Of a stretch of DNA of 64,000 bases, positions 26,811 to 34,804 are shown one piece after another (the stretch's first letter is position 1; the number at the start of each line of letters is the position of its first letter). The translations under genes and the position numbers were made by a program. Under the pieces are notes generated by a model that worked only from the letters and a program-made list of their open reading frames with translations, was not told the DNA's origin and searched no databases. The DNA lies in contig NZ_JAGXJN010000012.1 of assembly GCF_019091455.1 (NCBI RefSeq), positions 100,634 to 164,633 on the forward strand. Direction: 5' to 3'. Origin of the DNA: Chitinophaga sp. GbtcB8. GTDB lineage: Bacteria > Bacteroidota > Bacteroidia > Chitinophagales > Chitinophagaceae.

Positions 26811-27692
26811 ATGTTTTCTATTACTCCCGGGCAAATAAAAACAGGGGAGCTGCATGCTTATCTGTTAGGGGCTGTGGCGCCCCGCCCTATTTGTTTTGCC
26901 AGTACTGTAAATGAAGCAGGGCTGCCTAACCTGTCGCCCTTTAGTTTTTTCAATGTATTTGGCAGCAACCCGCCTACGCTGATCTTTTCTCCCAGCCGCC
27001 GCGTGCGCGATAATACCATCAAACATACCCTGGAAAATATCTATGCTACCAAAGAAGTGGTTATTAACGTGGTGAACTACGCCATGGTGCAGCAAATGTC
27101 GCTTTCCAGCTGTGAGTACCCGCAGGGGGTAAATGAGTTTGAAAAATCCGGCTTTACCGGCCTGCCTTCTGAAAAGGTAAAACCCCTGCGTGTGCAGGAA
27201 AGCCCGGTACAGCTGGAATGCGTGGTACGGGAAGTAATTGCCACCGGTGAAAAGGGTGGCGCCGGTAACCTGGTGATCTGCGAGCCGGTGCTCATTCACA
27301 TAAATGAAAATATTTTGAATGCCCACGGGCAGATAGACCCTCACAAAATAGACCTGGTGGCCCGCATGGGCGCTGATTATTATTGCCGCGCCTCCGGCCC
27401 CGCGGTGTTTGAAGTGGCCAAACCCAACCTGCAGCTAGGCATTGGCGTAGATGCGTTGCCGTTTGCCATCCGCAACAGCCGTATTTTAACCGGTAATCAT
27501 TTGGGCCTGCTGGCCAATGTGCATGAAATGCCGGTAATAGACCCTGCTTTTGAGGATACCCAGTTAAAAAATATTATACAGTATTACAGTATTATGCCGG
27601 AGGAAATGGGGAAAGAGTTACACCGGTATGCGCAGCAGCTGCTGGATGAGGGGAAAGTGCGGGAAGCGTGGCAGGTATTGTTAACCGAATAG
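26811..27692 (+). CDS. Flavin reductase family (FMN-binding split-barrel) protein
   Basis: 293 aa. The N-terminal two thirds is a flavin reductase-like split barrel: PRPICFASTVNEAGLPNLSP (with the flavin-binding P-[RK]-P-[VI] turn), NPPTLIFSPSRR and RDTIKHTLENI-like. A C-terminal extension (about residues 205-293) is helical and not part of the basic domain. Members reduce or bind FMN and some act with monooxygenases. It follows the FAH gene on the same strand, spaced by a word-repeat stretch, and ends ahead of a strong hairpin. Confidence 0.87.
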   Translation: MFSITPGQIKTGELHAYLLGAVAPRPICFASTVNEAGLPNLSPFSFFNVFGSNPPTLIFSPSRRVRDNTIKHTLENIYATKEVVINVVNYAMVQQMSLSSCEYPQGVNEFEKSGFTGLPSEKVKPLRVQESPVQLECVVREVIATGEKGGAGNLVICEPVLIHINENILNAHGQIDPHKIDLVARMGADYYCRASGPAVFEVAKPNLQLGIGVDALPFAIRNSRILTGNHLGLLANVHEMPVIDPAFEDTQLKNIIQYYSIMPEEMGKELHRYAQQLLDEGKVREAWQVLLTE

Positions 27693-27697
27693 GGAAA

Positions 27698-27741
27698 TGA
27701 GCAGTATGGATCAGGAAGTGTTTCCTGATCCATACTGCTCA
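27698..27741. terminator. Perfect 20-bp hairpin between convergent genes
   Basis: Arms 27698-27717 and 27722-27741 are perfectly complementary over 20 bp with a 4-nt GTGT loop. It sits between the flavin reductase gene and the convergent DUF4197 gene. No good T-run follows on either strand, so it may be a bidirectional end-stabilising or factor-dependent terminator hairpin. Confidence 0.65.
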
Positions 27742-27746
27742 CAATA

Positions 27747-28493
27747 TTATTTAGAAAAAACCTTCTTCAACAGGTCCGTAGTACGGGCTGCAGGATTCTG
27801 GCGGATGTTCTCTTCTTCTTTGCTGATCCGGTCAAACAGGGCCGTTACTGCGCGGGCGGTTACATACTGCTGCAGGTCCGGGTTTACCTTGTTCATGGTA
27901 GTAGGCAGCTTGTTATAGGTATTTACAATATCCGTATAATACTTGGTAGCGCTGGTGCTATCCAATGCGCCTTTTACAGAAGGGGCAAAAGCGGCCGTTA
28001 ACTGATCCGTTGTTTTGCCTTTAAAATAATTTGTTACAGAGTTATTACCACCGGTTACCAGCTTCAGGGCATCGGTTACGGTCATTTGTTTAATAGCATC
28101 TGTAAAGATGGGGGCCGCATGGCTAACCGCACCTTCTGCTGCACGGTTAATCTGCAGAATGGCTTTATCTACCTGGCTGCCCAGGCCTATGCTGCGTAAT
28201 GTTTTTTCGATCTTTACCGCATCTTCCGGCAGGAACATCTTATAAGCTTCGTTACCAAAAAATCCGTCTTTCTTACTCAGCATGGCAATACCGGAGCTTA
28301 CACCCTTGGCCAATGCTTCCTTAATACCAGCGCCGGCTTCCGACTCCGTTACATTGGTGGCGGTGTTACCACTACTACTCTGGCTGGTGGAGGTACCATT
28401 GTTCAGCGCTTTGTTTAACTTTTTCAGTAGCTGTGCCTGGCTTACCTGTAAAGCAAATAATGCAGGCAGCAGGAAAACAATCCCTTTCTTCAT
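27747..28493 (-). CDS. DUF4197 secreted protein
   Basis: About 248 aa from the start at 28493 (MKKGIVFLLPALFALQVSQA); the frame is open five codons further. The DUF4197 core is helical: AGIKEALAKGVSSGIAMLSKKDGFFGN, then LPEDAVKIEKTLRSIGLG and QINRAAEGAVSHAAPIF, ending LFDRISKEEENIRQNP. The family is common in Bacteroidota and Proteobacteria, of unknown function, with an N-terminal signal peptide that points to the periplasm. It stands alone between the convergent hairpin and the divergent universal stress gene. Confidence 0.87.
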   Translation of the reverse strand: MKKGIVFLLPALFALQVSQAQLLKKLNKALNNGTSTSQSSSGNTATNVTESEAGAGIKEALAKGVSSGIAMLSKKDGFFGNEAYKMFLPEDAVKIEKTLRSIGLGSQVDKAILQINRAAEGAVSHAAPIFTDAIKQMTVTDALKLVTGGNNSVTNYFKGKTTDQLTAAFAPSVKGALDSTSATKYYTDIVNTYNKLPTTMNKVNPDLQQYVTARAVTALFDRISKEEENIRQNPAARTTDLLKKVFSK

Positions 28494-28575
28494 AATGTTG
28501 TGGTTCATATATTAAAATTAATCAAATTAATTAAAGTGCAAGTCCTCAGGGTAAATCTTAACTTTCTTTAACAGT

Positions 28576-29409
28576 TTATTCATGAATGGCCAGCAGGGGT
28601 ATGTGACTGTGAAAAGCCAGCTGGGTAGTACGGCTGCGTTTAAAAATGTTCTCAAAAAGGCCGTGTTTGCGGGGAATAATGAGGATCAGGTCTGCCTGTT
28701 CCTGTTCCGCAAAGTCCATGATACCCTGTACCACATTGGTGCTGTCTACAAAATGGAACTGCGGGTTATATCCTTCCAGCAGGGCATCCAGCAGCAAGGT
28801 TTCATAAGGCGTATCGGGATTAAAGTGTTTATTGTCGTGGTCAATATTCAGCACATGCAGCTCCGGCTTAAAGGTATCCAGCAGCTTTTTCAGCGGCGCT
28901 ATGGGCGTGTGCGCTACTATCTTGCGGAAATCGGCCGCAAATACCACTTTGCGGATGGCGGTGAACCGGGCGTCTGATGGTACTACAATTACCGGGCAGC
29001 TGGTATGTTTCAGCACATCCACGGCATTGGAGCCTATCAGCATTTCCTCCAGCTGGCTGCCGCCGGTAATGCCCATCACTACCAGGTCGGCCTGCTCCTG
29101 TTGGCACATCTGGTTTATATTGGCAGGCAGCAGGTGATTCTCTGCCCGGGGCTCCAGCTGCACATTTTCCGGCAGCAGGGGGCTAAGCTCCCGGATCATT
29201 TTTTCCAGGCCTTCCAGGCTGGCGGCCCGCAGCTCGTCGGAATTTACCATGGGTACAGTAGTAGGTACATCCGGGATGGGTACTATCAGCTCATAAGCAT
29301 GGTACAGCACAATGCGTGCGGTTTGCAGCTGCCGGGCCAGTCCCAGCGCATAACGGGCGGCGTTATAGGCCGCTTCGGAGAAATCAGTGGGAACTAAGAT
29401 CGTTTTCAT
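28576..29409 (-). CDS. Tandem universal stress protein (UspA domains)
   Basis: 277 aa from the ATG at 29409 (MKTILVPTDFSEAAYNAARY), with an upstream in-frame extension to 29466 that I reject. Two UspA alpha/beta domains in tandem: residues about 1-140, with the ATP-binding GITGG...IGSNA pattern and DVLKHTSCPVIVVP, and about 150-277, with IIPRKHGLFENIFKRS and PLLAIHE. Bacterial Usp proteins help cells endure starvation or redox stress. Its upstream region has a sigma-54-like -24/-12 box (29451-29466), a suggestive but unproven link to nutrient limitation. Confidence 0.92.
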   Translation of the reverse strand: MKTILVPTDFSEAAYNAARYALGLARQLQTARIVLYHAYELIVPIPDVPTTVPMVNSDELRAASLEGLEKMIRELSPLLPENVQLEPRAENHLLPANINQMCQQEQADLVVMGITGGSQLEEMLIGSNAVDVLKHTSCPVIVVPSDARFTAIRKVVFAADFRKIVAHTPIAPLKKLLDTFKPELHVLNIDHDNKHFNPDTPYETLLLDALLEGYNPQFHFVDSTNVVQGIMDFAEQEQADLILIIPRKHGLFENIFKRSRTTQLAFHSHIPLLAIHE

Positions 29410-29450
29410 TCTGCAAGGTTTTTGATGTGAGGAAGGAACATTTATATAGA

Positions 29451-29466
29451 GAAAATTTGGTGCCAA
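29451..29466 (-). promoter_or_regulatory. Sigma-54-like -24/-12 box ahead of the universal stress gene
   Basis: Minus strand reads TTGGCAC (29466-29460), five bases, then TTTC (29454-29451). Consensus is TTGGCAC-N5-TTGC; the -24 part is exact and the -12 part matches 3 of 4. It would start transcription near 29440, about 30 nt before the ATG. Confidence 0.4.
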
Positions 29467-29589
29467 ATGATGCTGACCACGGTTTACAACCGTTCCGCCA
29501 CGGCCCGCAGCAGCGGAACCAACGGCTTTGCAAACGGCAGGGCGGCGGCCCCACGGACCATTCAGCTATGCACTCTGAACTATTACCCT

Positions 29590-29597
29590 TATTTTTG
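29590..29597 (+). promoter_or_regulatory. -7 box (TATTTTTG) upstream of lysS
   Basis: Exact TAnnTTTG match, 20 nt before the ATG at 29618, giving a very short leader of about 14-16 nt. No -33 TTG at the expected distance. Confidence 0.5.
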
Positions 29598-29617
29598 CAC
29601 TCCATTTTGAGTAATAC

Positions 29618-31132
29618 ATGACACAACTATCTGAGCAAGAGATCATACGCCGGGAAAAATTGCAGGAGCTGCAGAAATTAGGCATTGATGCCTACCCGGC
29701 CCCGCAATACCCCGTAAACGACACTTCCGTTAATATTAAAGCCCATTATTCGGAAGCTACCAAAGAGCAGTTCCAGGAAGTATGCCTGGCCGGCCGCATC
29801 ATGAGCATCCGCGACATGGGTAAGGCCTGCTTTGCTGTAATACAGGACAACGTGGGCCGTATACAGGCTTATATACGCCGCGACGATATTTGCCCCGGCG
29901 AGGATAAAACCCTGTATGACACGGTTTGGAAAAAGCTGGTGGATATTGGCGATATCATTGGCATTAAAGGCTATGCCTTTATTACCAAAACCGGCGAAAC
30001 CTCTGTACATGCAAAAGAGCTTACCATATTATCCAAAGCCCTGCGCCCCCTGCCTGTTGTAAAGGAAAAGGAAGGCGAAACCTTTGACGCCGTAACTGAC
30101 CCGGAGTTTAAATACCGGCAGCGTTATGCAGACATGATCATTAACCCGCAGATAAAGGATGTGTTCACCAAGCGGACCAAGATCCTGCAAACCATCCGGG
30201 AGTTTTATAATGCCCTGGGTTACCTGGAGGTAGAAACCCCCATTCTGCAACCCATTCCCGGTGGCGCCACTGCAAGGCCCTTTGTTACACACCATAATGC
30301 GCTGGATATGCCTTTGTATATGCGCATAGCCAATGAGCTGTACCTGAAACGCCTGATCGTAGGTGGTTTTGAGGGCGTATACGAGTTTGCAAAGGACTTC
30401 CGCAATGAAGGTATGGACCGTACCCATAACCCGGAATTTACCGTAATGGAAATGTACGCCGCCTACAAGGATTACAACTGGATGATGGAAACCACCGAGG
30501 CCCTGCTGGAAAAAATAGCCCTGGCCCTGCATGGCACTACAGAGGTACCGGTAGGCAACCAGGTGATCAACTTTAAAGCGCCTTTCCGCCGCGTAACCAT
30601 GTACGATGCTATTAAAGAGCATACAGGTATAGACATTACCGGTATGGATGAAACCCAGCTGCGCGGGGTATGCAAACAGCTTGGTATTCCCGTGGCCCCC
30701 AATATTGGTAAGGGCAAACTGGTAGATGAGATCTTTGGTGAAAAATGTGAGGAGCATTACGTACAGCCTACCTTTATTATTGATTACCCGGTGGAAATGA
30801 GCCCGCTTACCAAAAAACACCGTAGTAAAGAGGGTGTGGTAGAACGTTTTGAGCTGATGGTAAATGGTAAGGAAATTGCCAATGCCTATACAGAGCTGAA
30901 TGATCCGCTGGACCAGCGCCAGCGTTTTGAAGAGCAGGTGCAGCTAATGGAGCGCGGGGATGATGAGGCCATGTATATTGATGCGGACTTCCTGCGGGCC
31001 CTGGAATACGGTATGCCGCCTACCTCCGGTATTGGTATTGGTATTGATCGTTTGACCATGCTGATGACCAACCAGCCTTCTATCCAGGATGTGCTGTTCT
31101 TTCCGCAAATGAAACCGGAAAAAAACCAATAG
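29618..31132 (+). CDS. lysS: Lysyl-tRNA synthetase, class II
   Basis: 504 aa, full length. OB-fold anticodon-binding domain (about 55-160, [20 protein letters not shown]) and class II core with motif 2 ([20 protein letters not shown]) and motif 3 ([14 protein letters not shown]). The HisPro-containing [15 protein letters not shown] block is typical of LysRS. It charges tRNA-Lys in the cytoplasm. The first two codons ([15 protein letters not shown]) and the start position agree with relatives. A hairpin element with T-runs on both strands follows its stop and can act as its terminator. Confidence 0.97.
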   Translation: MTQLSEQEIIRREKLQELQKLGIDAYPAPQYPVNDTSVNIKAHYSEATKEQFQEVCLAGRIMSIRDMGKACFAVIQDNVGRIQAYIRRDDICPGEDKTLYDTVWKKLVDIGDIIGIKGYAFITKTGETSVHAKELTILSKALRPLPVVKEKEGETFDAVTDPEFKYRQRYADMIINPQIKDVFTKRTKILQTIREFYNALGYLEVETPILQPIPGGATARPFVTHHNALDMPLYMRIANELYLKRLIVGGFEGVYEFAKDFRNEGMDRTHNPEFTVMEMYAAYKDYNWMMETTEALLEKIALALHGTTEVPVGNQVINFKAPFRRVTMYDAIKEHTGIDITGMDETQLRGVCKQLGIPVAPNIGKGKLVDEIFGEKCEEHYVQPTFIIDYPVEMSPLTKKHRSKEGVVERFELMVNGKEIANAYTELNDPLDQRQRFEEQVQLMERGDDEAMYIDADFLRALEYGMPPTSGIGIGIDRLTMLMTNQPSIQDVLFFPQMKPEKNQ

Positions 31133-31150
31133 GATCTATGATCGTATCTA

Positions 31151-31215
31151 AAATAAAAAAGGGGATGTAAGACTACATCCCCTTTTACTTTTTTTGACCA
31201 TATCCTATGAAAACC
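31151..31215 (-). ncRNA. Candidate small RNA, element copy 2 (also lysS terminator on the plus strand)
   Basis: Minus strand: exact -7 box TAATTTTG (31227-31220), then GGTTTTCATAGGATATGGT and an A-rich piece, then hairpin GGGGATGTA / TACATCCCC (31161-31169 with 31174-31182, plus-strand loop AGAC, extended by four A-T pairs), then TTTTTTATTTT. The stem also has a plus-strand T-run (31183-31195), so it probably ends lysS as well. Confidence 0.5.
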
Positions 31216-31227
31216 AATTCAAAATTA

Positions 31228-31430
31228 ATGTTCCGGCACATACATCCGTATTATAGTTATTAATCGCTGGCAATCTTTTAACAGATGGTAGTATTTAGCC
31301 AATAGCTGGTAAATGCCTGCGGGTATTCCGCATGTAAACCTGCGGAAAAAGGAAAGTCCCGCGTACCAATGGCAGGCGGGACCTTTGCATTATTATGAGA
31401 TGGAAAAATCGTGATTAGTTCAGTAAGGTT
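31228..31430. other. Gene-free spacer with several hairpins
   Basis: Contains a 7-bp dyad TTCCGCA / TGCGGAA near 31328-31349 and a stem GTCCCGC / GCGGGAC (31363-31396 region) which, on the minus strand, is followed by TTTCCTTTTT. No ORF with coding character. The second structure could be another minus-strand terminator, but I see no -7 box ahead of it. Confidence 0.45.
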
Positions 31431-31500
31431 CTAAAAAAAGAAACGGGGCTGCAAGACTACAGCCCCGAAAAATTTTAACCATATCTTTATTGAAAAACCT
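31431..31500 (-). ncRNA. Candidate small RNA, element copy 3
   Basis: Minus strand: near -7 box GATCTTTG (31512-31505, one mismatch to TAnnTTTG), then TTTCAGGTTTTTCAATAAAG then ATATGGTTAAAATTTTT, hairpin CGGGGCTG / CAGCCCCG (31444-31451 with 31460-31467, plus-strand loop AGAC), then TTTCTTTTTTTA. The most divergent of the four copies: it lacks the CATAGG word but keeps ATATGGTTAAAATT, the hairpin plan and the T-run. Confidence 0.42.
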
Positions 31501-31739
31501 GAAACAAAGATCATATTTATTTAATTATCACCACCCCCAACCTAGTGAATGCTATATTTTTCTTGGGGAACGTGTCGTTTATGCAGATAAACGCAGGCCC
31601 ATTTCAGTACAGGCTTGATAAGTTGTAAGAATGAAAAGAATGTGGATATTGATAATCAATAAATTATAAAAACCGGATACATGTCTCATTCCGGACACAA
31701 CGCAAAGGTTTTTCCGGGAAATACCGGTAAAGGGAGTTA

Positions 31740-31768
31740 AAAGCAAAAAGCGCTTTTTACAGCGCTTC
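31740..31768 (-). terminator. Second hairpin with T-run below element copy 4
   Basis: AAGCGC / GCGCTT (about 31748-31753 with 31762-31767), with A/T-rich flanks; on the minus strand it is followed by a T-rich stretch (TTTTTGCTTTT). It would back up termination from copy 4. Confidence 0.45.
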
Positions 31769-31770
31769 CT

Positions 31771-31837
31771 AAAAAAGAAAAAGGGTGGTAAGAATACCGC
31801 CCTTGTAATAATTTTAACCATATCCTATGAAAAACCT
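31771..31837 (-). ncRNA. Candidate small RNA, element copy 4
   Basis: Minus strand: exact -7 box TATCTTTG (31849-31842), then TTCTAGGTTTTTCATAGGAT then ATGGTTAAAATTATTACAA, hairpin AAGGGTGGTA / TACCGCCCTT (31781-31790 with 31795-31804, one G-T pair), then TTTCTTTTTT. Nearly identical to copy 1 from the -7 box to the hairpin loop, although 14 kb apart. Both neighbours in the plus direction are non-coding. Confidence 0.5.
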
Positions 31838-31849
31838 AGAACAAAGATA

Positions 31850-32654
31850 TATTAGCATATATAGGTTTTTCTTCCATTTCCGTGAACGATGCAATTTAGT
31901 TCGTGAAGATGAAAGATTGGGAATTAAGCTGTTGCATTACGAAAAATCTTATATTAACTGAAAAAATTAATTTTATATTTTCTTAATGTAGATAACGCTG
32001 TTAATGAAATAGCTGCAAATTTTGCTCCTCATATTAGTATATAGTTTACTTAGAAGGGCATTTATAATGGCCTGGATGAACGTTGCAATCTTGGGGTTAA
32101 ACGTAGTATAAACATCCGGCAACCGTAAACCGGCTATTGTTCACAGCCGTAAGACAGCTATCATAACATACTTGTTGTAGCCAGCCTCACCAATGAATAT
32201 TATTGCCAGCAGGGGATCTGATTATTCAACAATATTTCCAGGCCGCGTTATTGATCTTGTTTTGAGCCCTGTAACCAGCCGGCTTACCTGGCAGGTTCCC
32301 TTTATTAACCATAGATACTGAAGCTGGTTTACCCTTGCTGACCGGGATTATTTAACGGGACCGCCTTTCTTAATCATAAGCTGGTTTTACCAGCTTAGCC
32401 TCAATTTGTTCATGAAATATTACCCAACTGCCAAAAGATGTCCCCGTATGAATATCCAGCCCGTTTTTACGGTGTGCTTGTGTACTGCTGAATGCAATTT
32501 TTTTTATGATTGCAGAATTAATTGCATATGTGAAATGCAGTGATGGGAAGCGCTTTATAATAAAAGATTTATGAGCGTGTTATATAGGCAGCTCTCCAGT
32601 GGAACGGTGAGTTTGGTAAAAGAGGCCATTCCGGCAGGCCAAATACAGCCCAGC
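31850..32654. other. About 800 bp without a recognisable gene
   Basis: Six-frame reading gives only short frames with no coding look. One tight hairpin AAGCTGGT / ACCAGCTT (32378-32385 with 32389-32396, loop TTT) and scattered short repeats of GCTGG/CCAGC are visible around 32310-32400. The stretch could be decayed sequence or carry an unrecognised RNA. Confidence 0.5.
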
Positions 32655-32670
32655 TTGGCACAGTTCTTGA
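32655..32670 (+). promoter_or_regulatory. Sigma-54-like -24/-12 promoter
   Basis: TTGGCAC (32655-32661), five bases, TTGA (32667-32670). The -24 box is an exact consensus match, spacing is exact, and only the last base of the -12 TTGC differs. Start site would be near 32682. No protein gene lies downstream on this strand; a terminator follows within 70 bp. Confidence 0.5.
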
Positions 32671-32681
32671 CTTAAAGGAAC

Positions 32682-32750
32682 AAATTTTAGGTTAAAAAAT
32701 AGGTTAAAGCGAAAGGGGCCTTTCCGGTATCGGGAGGGCTTTTTTCGTTT
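32682..32750 (+). ncRNA. Candidate sigma-54-driven short RNA
   Basis: Between the predicted start (about 32682) and a hairpin plus T-run there are about 69 nt. The transcript would carry a direct repeat TAGGTTAAA (32688-32696 and 32700-32708) and a 9-bp stem GCCTTTCCG / CGGGAGGGC (32718-32726 with 32731-32739, two G-T pairs) followed by TTTTTT. The hairpin also lies 13 bp past the stop of the convergent lptC gene and may serve it. Expression is inferred. Confidence 0.35.
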
Positions 32751-32762
32751 AGGGGAATGCCG

Positions 32763-33332
32763 CTAATTCAGTGTGCTATCCTGTACCGTTACCTGCCCGC
32801 GGGGGTTAATAATATTATAGTCGGAAAAATCCTGGTTAGATTCCAGGCCGGTGCCGTAAATAGTATCTGTTGGGGTGCTGATACGTACGGCTTTTTTAGA
32901 GAGGAACTTTCCTTTTTTGGAATCCCAGTTCAGCTCATTACAGTCCAGGCGTTTGCCTTCTTTATTGATCACCACTACACTATCCCTCAGAAAAACGTTA
33001 TCGTCATTTTCATAGTACTTGCCATATTTAGCCGTTACGGTACTTTCCACCTGCAGGCTGTCATTATAGGATAATACTTTTAAACCATTGTTAAACTCCA
33101 CATAAGCAGGACGCTCCATGTATCTTTTCATAGTGGGAGCGGTAAGCTTGGCCCGTACCCGGCCTCCCTGGCTGTAAAGGGTTTCAATTTTAATCCCTTC
33201 TTCCACTGCGGCCGCCCCCTGATCCAGCCGCATAATGGACTGCATGTCATTTTCACAGGCTACTAACGAGAGAAGGAATATGGCCATGAGCGCCATTTTC
33301 CGGACATTGATCATATTGGAACCGCTTTTCAA
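32763..33332 (-). CDS. lptC: LptC, LPS export ABC transporter periplasmic lipoprotein
   Basis: 189 aa; the more likely start is the ATG seven codons in (MINVRKMALM, 33314). Lipobox LVAC followed by END marks a Bacteroidota LptC, which is a lipoprotein rather than a membrane-helix protein. The body is the beta-jellyroll of the LptC/LptA family (GGRVRAKLTAPTMKRY, GLKVLSYNDSLQVESTVTAKYGKYY, LNWDSKKGKFLSKKAVRI, DTIYGTGLESNQDFSDY). It passes lipopolysaccharide from the LptBFG transporter to LptA. It lies 9 bp after the barrel gene, one operon. Confidence 0.9.
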   Translation of the reverse strand: MKSGSNMINVRKMALMAIFLLSLVACENDMQSIMRLDQGAAAVEEGIKIETLYSQGGRVRAKLTAPTMKRYMERPAYVEFNNGLKVLSYNDSLQVESTVTAKYGKYYENDDNVFLRDSVVVINKEGKRLDCNELNWDSKKGKFLSKKAVRISTPTDTIYGTGLESNQDFSDYNIINPRGQVTVQDSTLN

Positions 33333-33341
33333 CGCCGCAAA

Positions 33342-34637
33342 TTAATCATATTTCCGCTTAATAAACCAGCGGTCGTTTAAAGTAAAGCCCAATACCATAC
33401 GGTACCAGGTTTCTTTCAGCACGGTTTCTTTACTGCCACGGTGGCCTATTTCAAAAGCAACATTAATTACAGAGAATTGGTTGGAGTAGGCCTGCCTGCG
33501 CACCGGCAAACCGGCTCCTACGGAAAAACCGTACACTGTCATATCCTGCCCATTCAGCTTAAGATAGTCGGTACCATAATAACCACCCACCCGGTAGGTA
33601 ACTTTATTCCAGTAACCGTTTATGGCCCGGGCATTGGGAATAAACTGCCCTCCCAGGCTCATTTTCCAGGAGTTGCGTACAGAGTCTTTTACATCATAAT
33701 TGCGGAACTGGTCCCACTGTTCCGTACTAAAATCCGCACCTATGCTCCAGTTATCTGCCTTATGCAGCATAATACCACCAGCCAGCTGTTGCGGGTATAT
33801 GATCTTACCCCGCTCGCCCTTTGCGTAAAAGGCAGTATCCTGGGTGGTATATTCATTGGAGCCGGGATCAAAGATGAGGGTTTCCCGCATCTGCTCCCGC
33901 CGGCCGGAAAGCGTTTGTTTAAGGCTGCCTGAGGCGCCCACGGTCAGGTCCAGATCGTTACCCAGGTTAAACTTGTATTGCAGCCCCACATTATAGAACA
34001 GGTGGCCATAACTTACACGCTGGGTATGTTTGGATGGGAATATATACTGGTTGGCCGGGTAAATGGCTTTGGTGCTGTTCTCAATATTACCAAACAGGTA
34101 GCCTACATTGGCGCCTATGCTAAAGTTACCAATGCCAACACCGGTACCGGCATAAAGCTGGTACAAACCGCCGTTACCTTCATATTGGTAGGCAACCGGC
34201 AGCTTCAGCGTATCAAAAAAAGTGGTTTCACTATTCTGCAGTATGTTATAGGATACTTTGGTTACGGGGCGTAAACCCATTACCAGGCCCCATTTGCGGC
34301 GAATGGGAATACCCAGCTGCAGGTAAGAGAGGTTGCCAATACCGGAACGGAACTTCTGATCTGCATTGGAAATTGTGCGGGCGCCGCCTTCCACTGCTAT
34401 ATCCAACGTGGTTAATAGCAGGCTGGAATAGCTGGCCGGGTTGGCAAAGTTAACGGATTGGGGATCGCTGTAGGCCTGTGCTACTCCACCCATACCGCGG
34501 TTAATAATATTCTGATTTATATTCTGATCACCTAAACCGTAACGGGAATAAGGGGAATTATCCTGTGCAGCAGCCTTATTAGCTAACAGAAACAGAAAAG
34601 CCAGTAAGCAAAGAATGCCAGCTTTAGTTCTATGCAT
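33342..34637 (-). CDS. Outer-membrane beta-barrel protein of unknown function, upstream of lptC
   Basis: 431 aa. Signal peptide to about residue 25 (FLLANKAAA then QDN). The rest shows the alternating pattern of a barrel, with many strands such as LQLGIPIRRKWGLVMGLRPV, GANVGYLFGNI and MVLGFTLNDRWFIKRKYD at the end, and an N-terminal NSPYSRYGLGD start like FadL-type or PorV-like proteins of Bacteroidota. The C-terminal tail ends in basic and aromatic residues rather than a clear aromatic. It is in an operon with lptC, which points to envelope biogenesis, but no specific role can be read. Confidence 0.8.
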   Translation of the reverse strand: MHRTKAGILCLLAFLFLLANKAAAQDNSPYSRYGLGDQNINQNIINRGMGGVAQAYSDPQSVNFANPASYSSLLLTTLDIAVEGGARTISNADQKFRSGIGNLSYLQLGIPIRRKWGLVMGLRPVTKVSYNILQNSETTFFDTLKLPVAYQYEGNGGLYQLYAGTGVGIGNFSIGANVGYLFGNIENSTKAIYPANQYIFPSKHTQRVSYGHLFYNVGLQYKFNLGNDLDLTVGASGSLKQTLSGRREQMRETLIFDPGSNEYTTQDTAFYAKGERGKIIYPQQLAGGIMLHKADNWSIGADFSTEQWDQFRNYDVKDSVRNSWKMSLGGQFIPNARAINGYWNKVTYRVGGYYGTDYLKLNGQDMTVYGFSVGAGLPVRRQAYSNQFSVINVAFEIGHRGSKETVLKETWYRMVLGFTLNDRWFIKRKYD

Positions 34638-34804
34638 TGAGTTGATCGATTATTGGTTTACTGGTTTTAGCGAGCGCACTAATAGTTAACATAGCAATAC
34701 CCACAGAAAATAGTCTGCAAATATCTACTTTTTAGGGTGGGAAGCAAAAAAAACAAAATGGACGACTGTTAAAACGTCGTTAAAAAGTGACTATTCAGCT
34801 ATTT

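Noticed and set aside
31579..31821. 80-aa minus-strand frame starting inside hairpin element copy 4
   Set aside because: The other copies give different, short frames from the same place (MVK... then unrelated residues), so the peptide is a by-product of the hairpin sequence.
32571..32675. A 34-aa frame on the plus strand (MSVLYRQLSSGTVSLVKEAI at its start)
   Set aside because: It overlaps the sigma-54-like promoter box, has no leader or recognisable family, and is of a length expected by chance.
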